A stretch of 48,644 bases of DNA from an uncultured SAR86 cluster bacterium. GTDB lineage: Bacteria > Pseudomonadota > Gammaproteobacteria > Magnimaribacterales > Magnimaribacteraceae. This document shows, piece after piece, positions 1-9,201 of this stretch. The DNA is taken from the NCBI GenBank assembly GCA_902532675.1, contig CACAIY010000009.1, positions 1 through 48,644 on the forward strand. Direction: 5' to 3'. Positions within the stretch are counted from its first letter, which is position 1, and the number at the start of each line of letters is the position of its first letter. The notes under the pieces are model-generated. The model did no database searches. It worked only from the letters and a program-made list of their open reading frames with translations, and was not told the DNA's origin. Both the position numbers and the translations under genes were made by a program.

Positions 1-1985
1 TTAATAAAGAAACCGTCTCAGAACTTGGATTAATTTGGTCTAAAGATATGGGAACTAATAGAGCACTAGAGGCAACTCCTATAGTTGTAGATGGAATAAT
101 GTTTTTTACTAGTACTTGGAGCAGAGTATATGCTGTAGATGCCCTTTCAGGAGAAACCATATGGACATTTGACCCACAGGTACCTGGAGAATGGGCAAGA
201 AAAGCTTGTTGCGATATTGTAAACAGAGGTGTTGCTGTTTATAACGGAAAAGTTTATTCAGCCAGCCTTGATGGAAGATTGTTTTCTTTGAATGCTGAGA
301 CTGGAGAAGTTGTTTGGGAAGTTGATACCATTATCGACCGAACCAGATCTTACACTATTACAGGTGCGCCCAGAGTTGCTAAAGGAAAAGTTTATATAGG
401 AAATGGAGGTGCCGAATATGGTGTAAGGGGCTATGTAACAGCTTATGATACAGAAACAGGTAATCAGGTATGGCGCTTCTTCACTGTGCCTGGCAACCCA
501 GATTTAGGTTTTGAAGATCCAGCCATGGAAATGGCTGCAGATACATGGAATGGCACAGATTGGTGGGAATTTGGTGGTGGAGGTACGGTCTGGAACTCAA
601 TAGTATATGATCCAGATTTCAATAATGTTTACCTCGGTGTAGGTAACGGATCTCCTTGGTCTAGGGATATTAGATCTCCTGGTGGTGGAGATAATTTATT
701 CCTTTCTTCTATAGTTGCTGTTGATGCCGATACAGGTCTTTATAAATGGCACTATCAAACTACACCAGAAGATAATTGGGACTATACAGCAGTGCAAGAT
801 ATGGCTTTGGCTGAGATGGAAATAGACGGTCAAATGAAAAAGGTTCTCTTACAAGCTCCAAAAAATGGATTTTTTTATGTAATAGATAGAGAAGACGGCA
901 AAGTTTTAAGGGCCCATCCATTCGCAGCTGTAACTTGGGCCACCCATGTTGACCTTGAAACAGGAAGACCAGTAGAAAACCCTGCTGTTGATTGGACGGA
1001 TAATGGAGCTTGGGTGCTTCCAGGTCCATTAGGAGCACATAATTGGCAAGCGATGTCTATAGACTTAGAAGCTGGTCTCGCATATATACCAACTCAAGAA
1101 AATCCATTCTTCTATGCAATGCAAGAAGATTACAAAAAAACAGGAATTTATAAATGGACTCCAGGTAAATGGAATATGGGCATAGAGATGAGTTCTCTTG
1201 CACAAAATATTCTTAATAATCTAGATTCACAACCCGCGCCTGGAGGCTTTTTAAAAGCATTTGATTTTCTTACTGGAGAAACAAAGTGGTCTGTGCCAAT
1301 TCCTCATTATTGGAATGGAGGAGTATTAGCTACAGAAGGCGGTCTCGTTTTTCAAGGCAATGCTTTGGGTATGTTTTCTGCTTTTGACAAAGATACAGGA
1401 GAGACTCTATGGGAATTTAATACCTATACTTCTATGTTAGCACCTCCAATAACTTTTGAAGTCAATGGAGAACAATACGTATCCATATTAACGGGTTCTG
1501 GTGGAGGAGATTTATTTGGAGGAGAACCTTTACCGCCTATAGAAATACAGGCATCACTTACATATAACAATTTTGGAAGAATGCTTGTGTTTAAAATTGG
1601 CGGAAAAGAGAGTTTGCCTATTCCTAATGTAAGAGACAACACCATACCTGAACAAAAAATGGTTCAAGTAAGTGTTGAACAACTGCAGGACGGGGAAAGT
1701 AAATACAATCAAAATTGCGCTGTATGCCACGGTTTTGTAGTTAAATCAGGTGGTGCACTACCGGACCTAAGAAAAATGTCCGCCGGTGTACATGATGCTT
1801 TCAATCAAATTGTCTTAGAAGGATTGCTAGCTAGCAATGGTATGGCTTCTTTTGCAGATGTTTTAACAGAGCAGGAAGTGGAAAATATTCATCACTATGT
1901 AAGAGCAAGGGCATATGAGGATAGAGAGGTTGCCTTAGGCAATATGGAAGCACCTCAATATACTTGGTTTGGTGTTGAAGAATAA
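1..1985 (+). CDS. PQQ-dependent quinohemoprotein alcohol dehydrogenase, 5'-truncated by window edge
   Basis: This is a periplasmic PQQ enzyme that oxidises alcohols and passes electrons to a C-terminal c-type heme. The open frame runs back to base 3 with family-typical residues before the first ATG (48), so the true N-terminus and signal peptide lie outside the window. Numbered from that ATG: an adjacent Cys-Cys pair (KACCDI) typical of the PQQ ring disulfide, a GNGSPW calcium-site segment, and the catalytic Asp245 in DNWDYT. The position two residues after that Asp is Thr, not the extra Asp seen in lanthanide-type enzymes, which suggests a calcium enzyme. The C-terminal cytochrome domain has CAVCH at 557-561 and a probable axial Met599 in GMASF. 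The gene converges on the next one with a 5-base gap. The family is secure; the substrate is unknown. Confidence 0.93.
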   Translation, partial: NKETVSELGLIWSKDMGTNRALEATPIVVDGIMFFTSTWSRVYAVDALSGETIWTFDPQVPGEWARKACCDIVNRGVAVYNGKVYSASLDGRLFSLNAETGEVVWEVDTIIDRTRSYTITGAPRVAKGKVYIGNGGAEYGVRGYVTAYDTETGNQVWRFFTVPGNPDLGFEDPAMEMAADTWNGTDWWEFGGGGTVWNSIVYDPDFNNVYLGVGNGSPWSRDIRSPGGGDNLFLSSIVAVDADTGLYKWHYQTTPEDNWDYTAVQDMALAEMEIDGQMKKVLLQAPKNGFFYVIDREDGKVLRAHPFAAVTWATHVDLETGRPVENPAVDWTDNGAWVLPGPLGAHNWQAMSIDLEAGLAYIPTQENPFFYAMQEDYKKTGIYKWTPGKWNMGIEMSSLAQNILNNLDSQPAPGGFLKAFDFLTGETKWSVPIPHYWNGGVLATEGGLVFQGNALGMFSAFDKDTGETLWEFNTYTSMLAPPITFEVNGEQYVSILTGSGGGDLFGGEPLPPIEIQASLTYNNFGRMLVFKIGGKESLPIPNVRDNTIPEQKMVQVSVEQLQDGESKYNQNCAVCHGFVVKSGGALPDLRKMSAGVHDAFNQIVLEGLLASNGMASFADVLTEQEVENIHHYVRARAYEDREVALGNMEAPQYTWFGVEE

Positions 1986-1990
1986 TAATA

Positions 1991-2542
1991 TTATATTTTC
2001 TTTTTAGCAGGTAATTCCGGAGGAAGGACTTCAACAAATTCAAATGAAGGCCTTCCTTCTTGTAGCTCCCCTTCTTGAGCTTCATATTGGTTGGCCTTAT
2101 TGCCTTCATTGTCTTTGTCTATTACTCCGTAAGTTTTTGTTCCATTAAGTTTTTCACCCTCTTCTAGCTTGTGAAGTGCAGATTGAGCTATTTTATGATT
2201 TTCTTCATTCCAAACTAATTTATAGGATCTTGGCATGCCATATGGAATATTCACTTCATTTAAATGCCTTAGCCATAAATATAACCCTCCCTCTTTATTG
2301 TCACCTTTACTAGGCTCTTGGATGACAACCCAGCTTATTCTAAATCTATCTGGTAATTCTTCTGTAGAGGGCCAACCAAGAATATTGATGTAGTTATTCC
2401 AACTAACGAAATAAAATAAGGTCACGAACAATATACCTGCAAGTTTTACTTTTCTGGTAAATGAAGTAAAAAAACAGAAAATCATTAATAAACTGGCAAT
2501 TAATAGGTAGGAGAGAATCAGTAAAAGACGTTCTTCTAACAT
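1991..2542 (-). CDS. Membrane protein of unknown function, third gene of an ExbB/ExbD-like set
   Basis: I do not recognise this 183-residue protein. It has two hydrophobic segments near the N-terminus (about residues 5-25 and 34-52), then a soluble acidic domain with many Glu and Lys residues, ending in a Pro/Lys-rich tail (LPPELPAKKKI). Its ATG lies one base after the stop of the ExbD-like gene, so translation is very probably coupled and the product likely works with the ExbB/ExbD-like pair. A membrane-anchored partner or effector of that channel is the simplest reading, inferred from position only. Confidence 0.7.
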   Translation of the reverse strand: MLEERLLLILSYLLIASLLMIFCFFTSFTRKVKLAGILFVTLFYFVSWNNYINILGWPSTEELPDRFRISWVVIQEPSKGDNKEGGLYLWLRHLNEVNIPYGMPRSYKLVWNEENHKIAQSALHKLEEGEKLNGTKTYGVIDKDNEGNKANQYEAQEGELQEGRPSFEFVEVLPPELPAKKKI

Positions 2543-2543
2543 T

Positions 2544-3161
2544 CTATTTTGAGTTATTTAGTGCTTTGGTAAGAAGCCTTTTAGGCATTTGATTGAGGCT
2601 TTTGATATTCTTTTCCCCATCTACTAAAAACCTTAAGGCTGTCTTTTCATCACCAACGCCATTTAGAAAATGTTCTCCATAATAGATTAATTCTACAGTT
2701 GGATTTAATTTCTCAACTTTTACGGTAACAGGCAGTGGATCTTTAAAATTAGACTTATAGTGGAGTAGATTTATTACGTATTCACCTGATTGCAGACCTC
2801 TTACAGTAACTGTTTCCTGATTAATGGGATTAGAAATAACTTCACCGCTTACATTAATATTATCTGCTAAGTTCCCCCTATCATCCCTATCGAGGTGCAT
2901 TAGTCCTGAATCACGATTATGATACCAAACCAAACCTCCTTGAGGATCCTCCACAACTGCATCAACATCATCTGGATGTTCATCAGGCCATTGAACGGAT
3001 ATAAGCACTTCAGCTTTGGTATCTATATTGCCAGATTCATCTGAGCTATTAATCAACATAAAAGCTATTGCAAACATAAAAGCGAAACCTAGAAGAGCGT
3101 TAAAAAGAAGATCGGTAAAGACATCCTGCTCTTCGTATTTATGGAAAATCTTATTTTTCAT
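2544..3161 (-). CDS. ExbD/MotB-like single-span protein with YfaP-like periplasmic domain
   Basis: This looks like the small subunit of an ion-driven inner-membrane motor. A short cytoplasmic N-terminus leads into one transmembrane helix (about residues 18-38) with Asp17 at its start in the context VFTDLLFNALL. That is the position of the essential proton-carrying Asp of ExbD, TolR and MotB. The periplasmic part is not an OmpA or ordinary ExbD domain. It resembles the YfaP/DUF2135 beta-sandwich: DVDAVVEDPQGG at about 65-76, a downstream LDRDD at 90-94 and SGEYVINLLHY near 125-135. The ATG at 3161 is preferred over an in-frame TTG one codon upstream and overlaps the ExbB-like gene by 11 bases. 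The motor assignment is good; the domain assignment is from pattern memory. Confidence 0.72.
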   Translation of the reverse strand: MKNKIFHKYEEQDVFTDLLFNALLGFAFMFAIAFMLINSSDESGNIDTKAEVLISVQWPDEHPDDVDAVVEDPQGGLVWYHNRDSGLMHLDRDDRGNLADNINVSGEVISNPINQETVTVRGLQSGEYVINLLHYKSNFKDPLPVTVKVEKLNPTVELIYYGEHFLNGVGDEKTALRFLVDGEKNIKSLNQMPKRLLTKALNNSK

Positions 3162-3774
3162 CAATAAATTTAGACGCTAAATAATTTATGGTATTACTAA
3201 GATCAGAATCTAATAAAAAGTACTGAAACTTTAAAAGCATACTAGTGACTAGACCGGTTAAGGTGGTATATAAAGCAACAGCCATACCACCGCTCATCGT
3301 GCCTAATAATTTTTGTAAAATTTGGGGATCAAAATCTGTTATTTCACCAATTGGAAGTAACATTAATATAAAACCAATGACAGTTCCCGTTAATCCTAAC
3401 TTAAGCAAAATATCTACAGCCAGATAACCTAAAGCATGTCTATTTGATAACTCATCTTGCAAAAGATCTAGGTTATTCTTGTAGTCATAAGAGCCTTCTT
3501 CAGAAGCTTTATCAACAAAGGACCTTATTAGAGTTGGGTTATTTGTATTCTCTAAACTAGAAATTTCTTTATCTAGATTTATTGATATATAAAACCAATG
3601 TGCACAAGCGAAAACATATATCGATAGAATTATTAGTGAAATCTTGCTTCTATCAGATTCTATAATTAATGAAAGAATACCCAAATCAACTACTAAGTAG
3701 GAACTAAACACTACTAGCGATAGCATTAAGCATGCTTTCAACAGAAGGTGGTTCTTTTTCTTTTTTATCAACAT
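3151..3774 (-). CDS. MotA/TolQ/ExbB-family proton channel-like protein
   Basis: This 207-residue membrane protein has four hydrophobic segments (about 13-37, 45-64, 119-141 and 163-185). The last two carry the MotA/ExbB signature: GLTGTVIGFILML in the third, GGMAVALYTTLTGLVTSML in the fourth, with the conserved small and Thr residues that line the proton path. A cytoplasmic loop of about 50 residues separates helices 2 and 3. It is shorter than typical ExbB or MotA and lacks the long cytoplasmic tail of ZorA. It overlaps the ExbD-like gene and starts 6 bases after the GFA gene. Together they probably form a proton-motive-force-powered complex. No TonB homologue or flagellar gene is nearby, so the job is unknown. 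Confidence 0.75.
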   Translation of the reverse strand: MLIKKKKNHLLLKACLMLSLVVFSSYLVVDLGILSLIIESDRSKISLIILSIYVFACAHWFYISINLDKEISSLENTNNPTLIRSFVDKASEEGSYDYKNNLDLLQDELSNRHALGYLAVDILLKLGLTGTVIGFILMLLPIGEITDFDPQILQKLLGTMSGGMAVALYTTLTGLVTSMLLKFQYFLLDSDLSNTINYLASKFIDEK

Positions 3775-3780
3775 AATTAA

Positions 3781-4137
3781 TTAATCGTGACTAGCTCCAT
3801 CTATAAGATTGATCACTGTATTTTCCGGTATAAATATATCATCAACGCACATTAAATTTACACTAATCTGTTCAGGGTCCCTTCTTCTAACATGATGAGT
3901 GTACACACCACACTCTTTACAAAAGTAATGTTTAGCAATTTTTTTATTCCAAATATATTCTCTTAAAAGTTCTGGTGAAGATTCCAATATAAATGCACTT
4001 TTAGGAATTGATTTCATGATAATGGATTTTTTAACACAAAGAGTGCAATTACATTTATAAACTTCTTCTAAAATATTCGAAGAAGTAAAACTAAAAGTTA
4101 CTTTCTTGCAGTGACAAGAACCTTTATATGAGTCCAT
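3781..4137 (-). CDS. GFA/CENP-V-type zinc protein
   Basis: A 118-residue protein of the glutathione-dependent formaldehyde-activating enzyme fold. The zinc-binding cysteines are visible in family order: GSCHC (Cys8, Cys10), KCNCTLC (Cys29, Cys31, Cys34) and FCKECG (Cys73, Cys76). Family members bind glutathione or small thiol adducts, but most lack a proven reaction. Its start overlaps the stop of the upstream SDR by one base (TAATG arrangement), so the two are translationally coupled and may act in the same detoxification or reduction step. Confidence 0.85.
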   Translation of the reverse strand: MDSYKGSCHCKKVTFSFTSSNILEEVYKCNCTLCVKKSIIMKSIPKSAFILESSPELLREYIWNKKIAKHYFCKECGVYTHHVRRRDPEQISVNLMCVDDIFIPENTVINLIDGASHD

Positions 4138-4916
4138 TAAATGTGACCAGATTGACCTCCATCAACTTCTATAGAAGTTCCACTTATATAAGAAGCAGCA
4201 TTTGAGCACAGAAAAGTAACTAGAGAAGCCACCTCTTCAGAGGTTCCATACCTACCTACAGGAACTGACTTGCCATTTCCCTTGATTACATCTTCCATTT
4301 TTCCACCAGTGGCTTCTGCTATCTCTGTGGCAGCTCTTTCCCACATAGCAGTATGAATCAAACCAGGTAAAACGGAATTAATTAGAACTCCATCTGAACC
4401 ATACTTCTTAGCTAATGATTTAGAAATTGAAATCATAGCTGCTTTTGTTGCTCCATAATCAATTAAAGCTGCACTAGGGTATTTTCCTGCAGAACTTGAA
4501 ATCATGACAACCCTTCCCCACTTATTCTCTCTCATATGAGGTAAAAAAGCTCTTGTACACCTTACTGCTGACAAGAGATTAAGTTCATGTAGTTCCTGCC
4601 AATCTTCATCTGTCATATATAAGAAATTTCTAGAAGGTGAAGCCCCTACATTATTAACTAATATGTCTACTGGCCCATCAGAAAGTACAGCATCTATGAA
4701 ACCTTCTGTAGATTTCTTGTCGCCCATGTCTGCTTCGAAACCCTTTATTGAACCACTCTTAACTTTTTGTGCTGATAGAGCATCCACCGCTTCCTTACTT
4801 CTTGCACAAAAACTAACATTAGCACCATGGTCAGCTAACATTCTTACTGAAGCTTCTCCAATGCCAAGACTAGCTCCAGTCACTACAGCTCTCTTACCTT
4901 CCAAATTTAAATCCAT
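4137..4916 (-). CDS. Short-chain dehydrogenase/reductase (SDR)
   Basis: A classical 259-residue NAD(P)-dependent oxidoreductase with a Rossmann fold. It has the cofactor motif TGASLGIG (13-20), NNVG (88-91), an active-site Ser at 140-142, and the catalytic Tyr154/Lys158 pair in YGATK. The C-terminus ends in the usual SGTSIEVDGG segment. A strong ribosome site (AAGGAGGGAG) precedes the ATG, marking it as an efficiently translated gene inside the run. It is coupled to the downstream GFA gene. The substrate cannot be read from the sequence; similarity to FabG-like 3-oxoacyl reductases is general only. Confidence 0.9.
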   Translation of the reverse strand: MDLNLEGKRAVVTGASLGIGEASVRMLADHGANVSFCARSKEAVDALSAQKVKSGSIKGFEADMGDKKSTEGFIDAVLSDGPVDILVNNVGASPSRNFLYMTDEDWQELHELNLLSAVRCTRAFLPHMRENKWGRVVMISSSAGKYPSAALIDYGATKAAMISISKSLAKKYGSDGVLINSVLPGLIHTAMWERAATEIAEATGGKMEDVIKGNGKSVPVGRYGTSEEVASLVTFLCSNAASYISGTSIEVDGGQSGHI

Positions 4917-4929
4917 AGCTCCCTCCTTA

Positions 4930-5403
4930 TCAAAGTAATAGTTTCATTTTAGTATTACCTCTTTTATATCTATTATCATCATAATCTTCATCTAATTCAA
5001 AACCAGAAGATTTATAAAGCTCTAAAGCCGGAGCAAGTTTATCATTCGTGATTAAGAAAACTTCCTTAGTTCCCTTATTTTTTGCAAAATCAATACATCT
5101 ATTTATAAGCTTTCTACCTATACCTAATCCTTGATAATTAATATCTACCGCCATCTTAGATAATTCAAATACCTTATCCTTAACGTGAACCATGGCAGCT
5201 GTACCTACAACTTTGTCATCTTCTAAGGCAAAAAATATCTCTCCTCCTTGTTTAAGAACATAACGCTGAGGATTTCCTAATATTTTTATATCCTCTTCTT
5301 CTATTTCAAAATATTCATTAATCCATTGAAGGTTCAGATATTCAAAATCCTTCGAATATTGCTCTTTAAAAGAGTCTATGAATACATGTAAATTTTCTTT
5401 CAC
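4930..5403 (-). CDS. GNAT-family N-acetyltransferase
   Basis: A 157-residue protein with the GNAT acetyl-CoA fold. The central beta strand ELSKMAVDINYQG leads into the pyrophosphate loop QGLGIG near residues 91-96, and a C-terminal LYKSSGFE element follows. It starts with GTG. It lies 13 bases upstream of the SDR and downstream of the methyltransferase in the same direction. The acceptor could be a small amine or a protein; nothing in the sequence decides this. Confidence 0.85.
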   Translation of the reverse strand: MKENLHVFIDSFKEQYSKDFEYLNLQWINEYFEIEEEDIKILGNPQRYVLKQGGEIFFALEDDKVVGTAAMVHVKDKVFELSKMAVDINYQGLGIGRKLINRCIDFAKNKGTKEVFLITNDKLAPALELYKSSGFELDEDYDDNRYKRGNTKMKLLL

Positions 5404-5450
5404 TCTTCAATAAAACCATTTAAGTTATTAATTCAGGCCAAGTGAACAAA

Positions 5451-6389
5451 CTATTGCATGCCTTTGTATAAATCTATCAAATCTTTTTGGGGAAGCTGAG
5501 ATTGTGTTTTTTTTCCAAGAAAGAAAACGCCAGAGCTAGAATCATATAATGAAGACTTGTCCAAAAATTTATCTAAAAATCTTAAAAGTATTGTAAATGG
5601 CATAGAGACTATTGTAGCGAGCAATCTACTCCTAAAGAGCCCCCAAAAGAAATATCTTAATGACCAAGACAAAGCAACTCCTGCACCCTGATTGCCTCCC
5701 ATTTTAATTAATTCAAATGACTTAAATAAGTATCTATGACCTATTAAAGTAAACCTCTGGAAATCAAAAGGCCCTTCATGCACTTGTTGCATAAAAGGTG
5801 TTTCCGCATAAACATATGCCTCATCCTTAAGGACTCTTATAATTTCAGAAACAACCTTATGAGGATCGACTACATGTTCTAGTACAGCTTGAATCCATAC
5901 TCCGTCAAAACTCTGAGATTTAAATGGTAAGAAATGAGCATCTGATACGTAATCCACTGTATTAGATAAATAGATATCTGTTCCTAAGATTTCTATATCT
6001 TTGCTTTTATATAATTGCTCAGTGCCATTTCCAATTTCACCTGAACCAATTATAAGGACTTTAGATTTTTTATTTGCCTTTCTTAATAAGCTAACAAAAT
6101 CAGAACAATTATCCTCTGTAACTTTAGGTTTTCCAGAAACAATTCGTCTTAAAGCTCTAACAGGTAAAGAGCTTTCACTTCTATCTACATAAGAGTCTAT
6201 TTTATCTGCAGAACATAAAGTATCACATTCAACTTCTGAAATAATAATAGGACTTCCGTTAATTATTCTAAAACAATTACTTTCTTTAGAATGATGACAA
6301 TTAACATTAGTACAAACTAAAATATCATTGATCATCTTAAGATCAGATCTTTGCTTGCAAACACAACACAATATATCAATATTCTTCAT
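5451..6389 (-). CDS. SAM-dependent class I methyltransferase with N-terminal zinc-ribbon-like segment
   Basis: This 312-residue protein begins with a small Cys-rich module (CCVC at 8-11, then Cys26 and Cys31) of the kind seen before some sugar or rRNA methyltransferases. A Methyltransf_11-type domain follows: IGSGEIGNG (114-122) is the SAM-binding glycine loop, GTDIY supplies the acidic residue, and FDGVWIQAVLEHVVDP is post-motif II. Two hydrophobic segments occur at about 240-275. It overlaps the asparagine-synthetase-like gene by 14 bases, which ties it to the nonulosonate/glycan cluster. A role in glycan or lipid-linked sugar methylation is an inference from that context. Confidence 0.82.
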   Translation of the reverse strand: MKNIDILCCVCKQRSDLKMINDILVCTNVNCHHSKESNCFRIINGSPIIISEVECDTLCSADKIDSYVDRSESSLPVRALRRIVSGKPKVTEDNCSDFVSLLRKANKKSKVLIIGSGEIGNGTEQLYKSKDIEILGTDIYLSNTVDYVSDAHFLPFKSQSFDGVWIQAVLEHVVDPHKVVSEIIRVLKDEAYVYAETPFMQQVHEGPFDFQRFTLIGHRYLFKSFELIKMGGNQGAGVALSWSLRYFFWGLFRSRLLATIVSMPFTILLRFLDKFLDKSSLYDSSSGVFFLGKKTQSQLPQKDLIDLYKGMQ

Positions 6390-8367
6390 AATGTTGCTCT
6401 TCTAACCACGACTGAAACATCAGGATATTCCATAATTTATGCTCCCAATTTCCTTGTCCTGATAAATGCTCTTTCCAATATTTATTCACTTTCTTAGAGT
6501 CGAAAAATCCTTCTTTTTCTATTCTATCTTGATTTAATAAGTCTTCTGCCCATTCTTTTAAAGGACCTTTCAGCCAATCGCCTATTGGAACACTAAAGCC
6601 TTGCTTAGGTCTCTTGAGATTAATTTTAGGCATATGGCTTTTTAAAATATTTCTTAATACAACTTTACCAGTATTTTTATAAACCTTGTCTTGAATTCTT
6701 AATTTAGTTGAAGTTTTAAAAAGCCTATGGTCTAAGAAAGGCACTCTTGTCTCTAAACTAACGCTCATTGAAGCTCTGTCAACTTTTGTTAAAATATCAT
6801 CAGTAAGGTATGTTTTAGCATCAAGAAACATCATTTTCTCTTCAAAAGTCATAGATTTAAACAATTGAGGATTAGTTAAAGTGAAATAATCCATTTTCTT
6901 TACTTCTTTAACTATTGCATCATCTTCATGCCACTCAGTTATTATCTGATTATATAAATCTGTTTGATTAGTAACTTTAATAAGTTTAATTAAAAGCTTA
7001 TGAAGCTTATCTCCTAATAAATGGATAGAAATTCTCTTGGGTAATATGGAACCTATATTATTTAAAAAATCTTTAGGAATAAGCAGGACTACTTTAAAAA
7101 GAAATTTTCTAAGGAAATGGGGAATAAATCTAACGAAATTCCATAATATTGGTGCAAACCTATATCTATTGTAACCACCAAATAATTCATCTCCTGCATC
7201 ACCAGAAAGTATTACAGTTACATGATCTTTAGCTAGTTTAGAGATTAGATAAGTTGGTATCTGAGAAACATCAGAAAAAGGCTCGTCATATATTTTGCAT
7301 AATTTTGGTATAACCTTTAAGGCATCGTCTGCAGTTACAAACAACTCCTTATGATTTGACCCGATGTGATTTGCTATTTCTCTAGCATAAGTTGATTCAT
7401 TATATTGCCCTTCCTTAAATCCCACTGTAAAAGTATTGATAGGTTTTTCAGATTCTTTCTGCATAAGAATAGCTATTAAAGAACTATCTATTCCGCCTGA
7501 TAGAAAACATCCTATTGGTACATCTGATATTAATTGTAATCTTATTGATTCTCTCAATTCTTTTTCAACAAGCTCTTCAACATTCTCTTCTTCAGTAAAC
7601 TTGTTACTATCTTCATAAATATTTTCTATAGACCACCACGTATTTAATTTAAAATTATCTGTATTTAGAGGTGAAGAGTAATCTTTAATCATTGAACGGT
7701 TAAATAAATAAGAATTAATTTCTAATAAAGTACCAGGTTGCAGTTTATATATGTTTTCAAAAATTGAGAAAGGTGTTGGTACATAACTATGTCTTACATA
7801 TAGATTCAATGCTCTTTTATCAATTTTATTATTAAATCCTTCAAACCGCTTAATGGCCTTCAGTTCAGATGCAAAAACAAATGATTTATTGGTCCAGCCA
7901 AAATATAAGGGTTTTTCTCCAAACCTATCTCTAGTGAGAAACAGTTTGTTTTCTTTGCTGTCCCATACAGAAATAGCAAATTGACCAATAAACTTTTCTA
8001 AGCTGCCTCTAATGCCCCACAATTCAAAGGCGGATAATATTGTTTCTGTGTCTGAGGTTCCTTTCCATTCACATGAGTTGGACAAAGATTGATTTATCTC
8101 TTCTCTTATTTCTAAGTGATTATAAATTTCACCATTATAAGAAAGAATATATCTCCCAGAATTAGAAATCATAGGCTGTGAGCCCTTTTTAGAAAGGTCT
8201 TGGATAGCAAGTCTTTTATGCCCTAAAGCTATACCTCTTTCTTGATCTTGCCAATACCCTTCTGAATCAGGGCCTCTATGAGAAAGCTCTTGAGTCATAT
8301 TAATGAGAATATCTTTAGGGCTGTTTAAATAATTGTAATTTGTATAAAATCCAGCTATACCACACAT
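6376..8367 (-). CDS. asnB: Asparagine synthase (glutamine-hydrolysing) family amidotransferase
   Basis: A 663-residue class II glutamine amidotransferase joined to an ATP-pyrophosphatase domain. Cys2 of MCGIAGF is the N-terminal nucleophile after Met removal. The synthetase domain has the SGGIDSS P-loop at 290-296 and a VPFLDHRL segment later. It is at the upper end of family length. AsnB makes asparagine, but in surface-glycan clusters the same family often amidates sugar carboxylates or builds amidino groups. Here the gene sits between a methyltransferase (overlap 14 bases) and a formyltransferase-like gene (28-base gap), so a sugar-modifying role is plausible. Family certain, substrate open. 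Confidence 0.88.
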   Translation of the reverse strand: MCGIAGFYTNYNYLNSPKDILINMTQELSHRGPDSEGYWQDQERGIALGHKRLAIQDLSKKGSQPMISNSGRYILSYNGEIYNHLEIREEINQSLSNSCEWKGTSDTETILSAFELWGIRGSLEKFIGQFAISVWDSKENKLFLTRDRFGEKPLYFGWTNKSFVFASELKAIKRFEGFNNKIDKRALNLYVRHSYVPTPFSIFENIYKLQPGTLLEINSYLFNRSMIKDYSSPLNTDNFKLNTWWSIENIYEDSNKFTEEENVEELVEKELRESIRLQLISDVPIGCFLSGGIDSSLIAILMQKESEKPINTFTVGFKEGQYNESTYAREIANHIGSNHKELFVTADDALKVIPKLCKIYDEPFSDVSQIPTYLISKLAKDHVTVILSGDAGDELFGGYNRYRFAPILWNFVRFIPHFLRKFLFKVVLLIPKDFLNNIGSILPKRISIHLLGDKLHKLLIKLIKVTNQTDLYNQIITEWHEDDAIVKEVKKMDYFTLTNPQLFKSMTFEEKMMFLDAKTYLTDDILTKVDRASMSVSLETRVPFLDHRLFKTSTKLRIQDKVYKNTGKVVLRNILKSHMPKINLKRPKQGFSVPIGDWLKGPLKEWAEDLLNQDRIEKEGFFDSKKVNKYWKEHLSGQGNWEHKLWNILMFQSWLEEQHYEEY

Positions 8368-8395
8368 ACGGTTCTTTTATTATAGTTAATCAAAA

Positions 8396-9187
8396 TTAAA
8401 TAACTGAAATGAGATTTGGGATTCTACCCAAAATCTCTCCTGAAATTGCAAGATCAACGATTTTATCTTCGTACAGGTTATATATAAGACTTAAATGTTC
8501 TGGTCTCCAGTCAGAGCCCTTAAATATTCTTCCTGAACTTTTCTGTATCTTTCCTTGAGGTATATTATCTAAGTCTAAAGTTTTTAATTTAACCCTTAAT
8601 TCGTAACTATAATTCTGAACAGTCCTACAAGCTAACATGTGCAGGGTATCTCCTCTAGTTAAAGGAGCACAACTTTGAAAAATTAGAGCCCCGCCATCAA
8701 TTTTATCTGTAGTTTCATGCAAAGTCATTCCGGTCATCTGCGGTTCTAGAAAATAACTAGGCCAAAAATGAGTTGTCACTCCTCTGTAATCAGGAGAAAG
8801 GCCACCATGACTATTCCAAAATTTTGCAGGGATATTTTCTATAAGACTACTTTCTAACTTATGACACCCATAAGAAATAACTAGTTTTGGGGCTTTCGAA
8901 TTTATAAATTGAATAGTTTCATTTGAATTTAATGAGTCTTTGTTGACTTCTAGAGAACTTACAGAGGAAATGTCAGCGGAGCTAAAGAATTCATTTTCCC
9001 ATTTAGCTCTTTGATCAAAATGGTATTTAAACAACTCTTTAGTTTTTTTATTTAAATTCATAGGTGTTTCGGGAATAAATTCTTCTCTGGACTCAGCAAT
9101 CCATCCCGAAATTAAACCAGTTTCTAGCATTTCGTTAACAAAAAATTTATGTCTAGGGTGATCTCCAGTAATTAAAACAATGCTCAT
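8396..9187 (-). CDS. Formyltransferase-family protein (sugar N-formyltransferase-like)
   Basis: A 263-residue protein with the methionyl-tRNA/sugar formyltransferase catalytic layout: Asn125 and His127 in WNSHGGLSPDYRG, then HETTDKIDGGALI supplying the catalytic Asp164. It is shorter than Fmt and lacks its C-terminal tRNA domain. The N-terminus (VLITGDHPRHKFFVNEM) differs from Fmt. Proteins like this recur in nonulosonic acid and O-antigen loci. A GGAG ribosome site precedes the ATG. It probably transfers a formyl group from 10-formyl-tetrahydrofolate to an amino sugar. Which sugar is unknown. Confidence 0.8.
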   Translation of the reverse strand: MSIVLITGDHPRHKFFVNEMLETGLISGWIAESREEFIPETPMNLNKKTKELFKYHFDQRAKWENEFFSSADISSVSSLEVNKDSLNSNETIQFINSKAPKLVISYGCHKLESSLIENIPAKFWNSHGGLSPDYRGVTTHFWPSYFLEPQMTGMTLHETTDKIDGGALIFQSCAPLTRGDTLHMLACRTVQNYSYELRVKLKTLDLDNIPQGKIQKSSGRIFKGSDWRPEHLSLIYNLYEDKIVDLAISGEILGRIPNLISVI

Positions 9188-9201
9188 TTCTATCTCCGAG
9201 T

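Noticed and set aside
3151-3774. Possible Zorya-type anti-phage motor (ZorA/ZorB)
   Set aside because: The ExbB-like protein lacks the long ZorA tail, the partner lacks an OmpA-like domain, and no helicase or nuclease gene follows.
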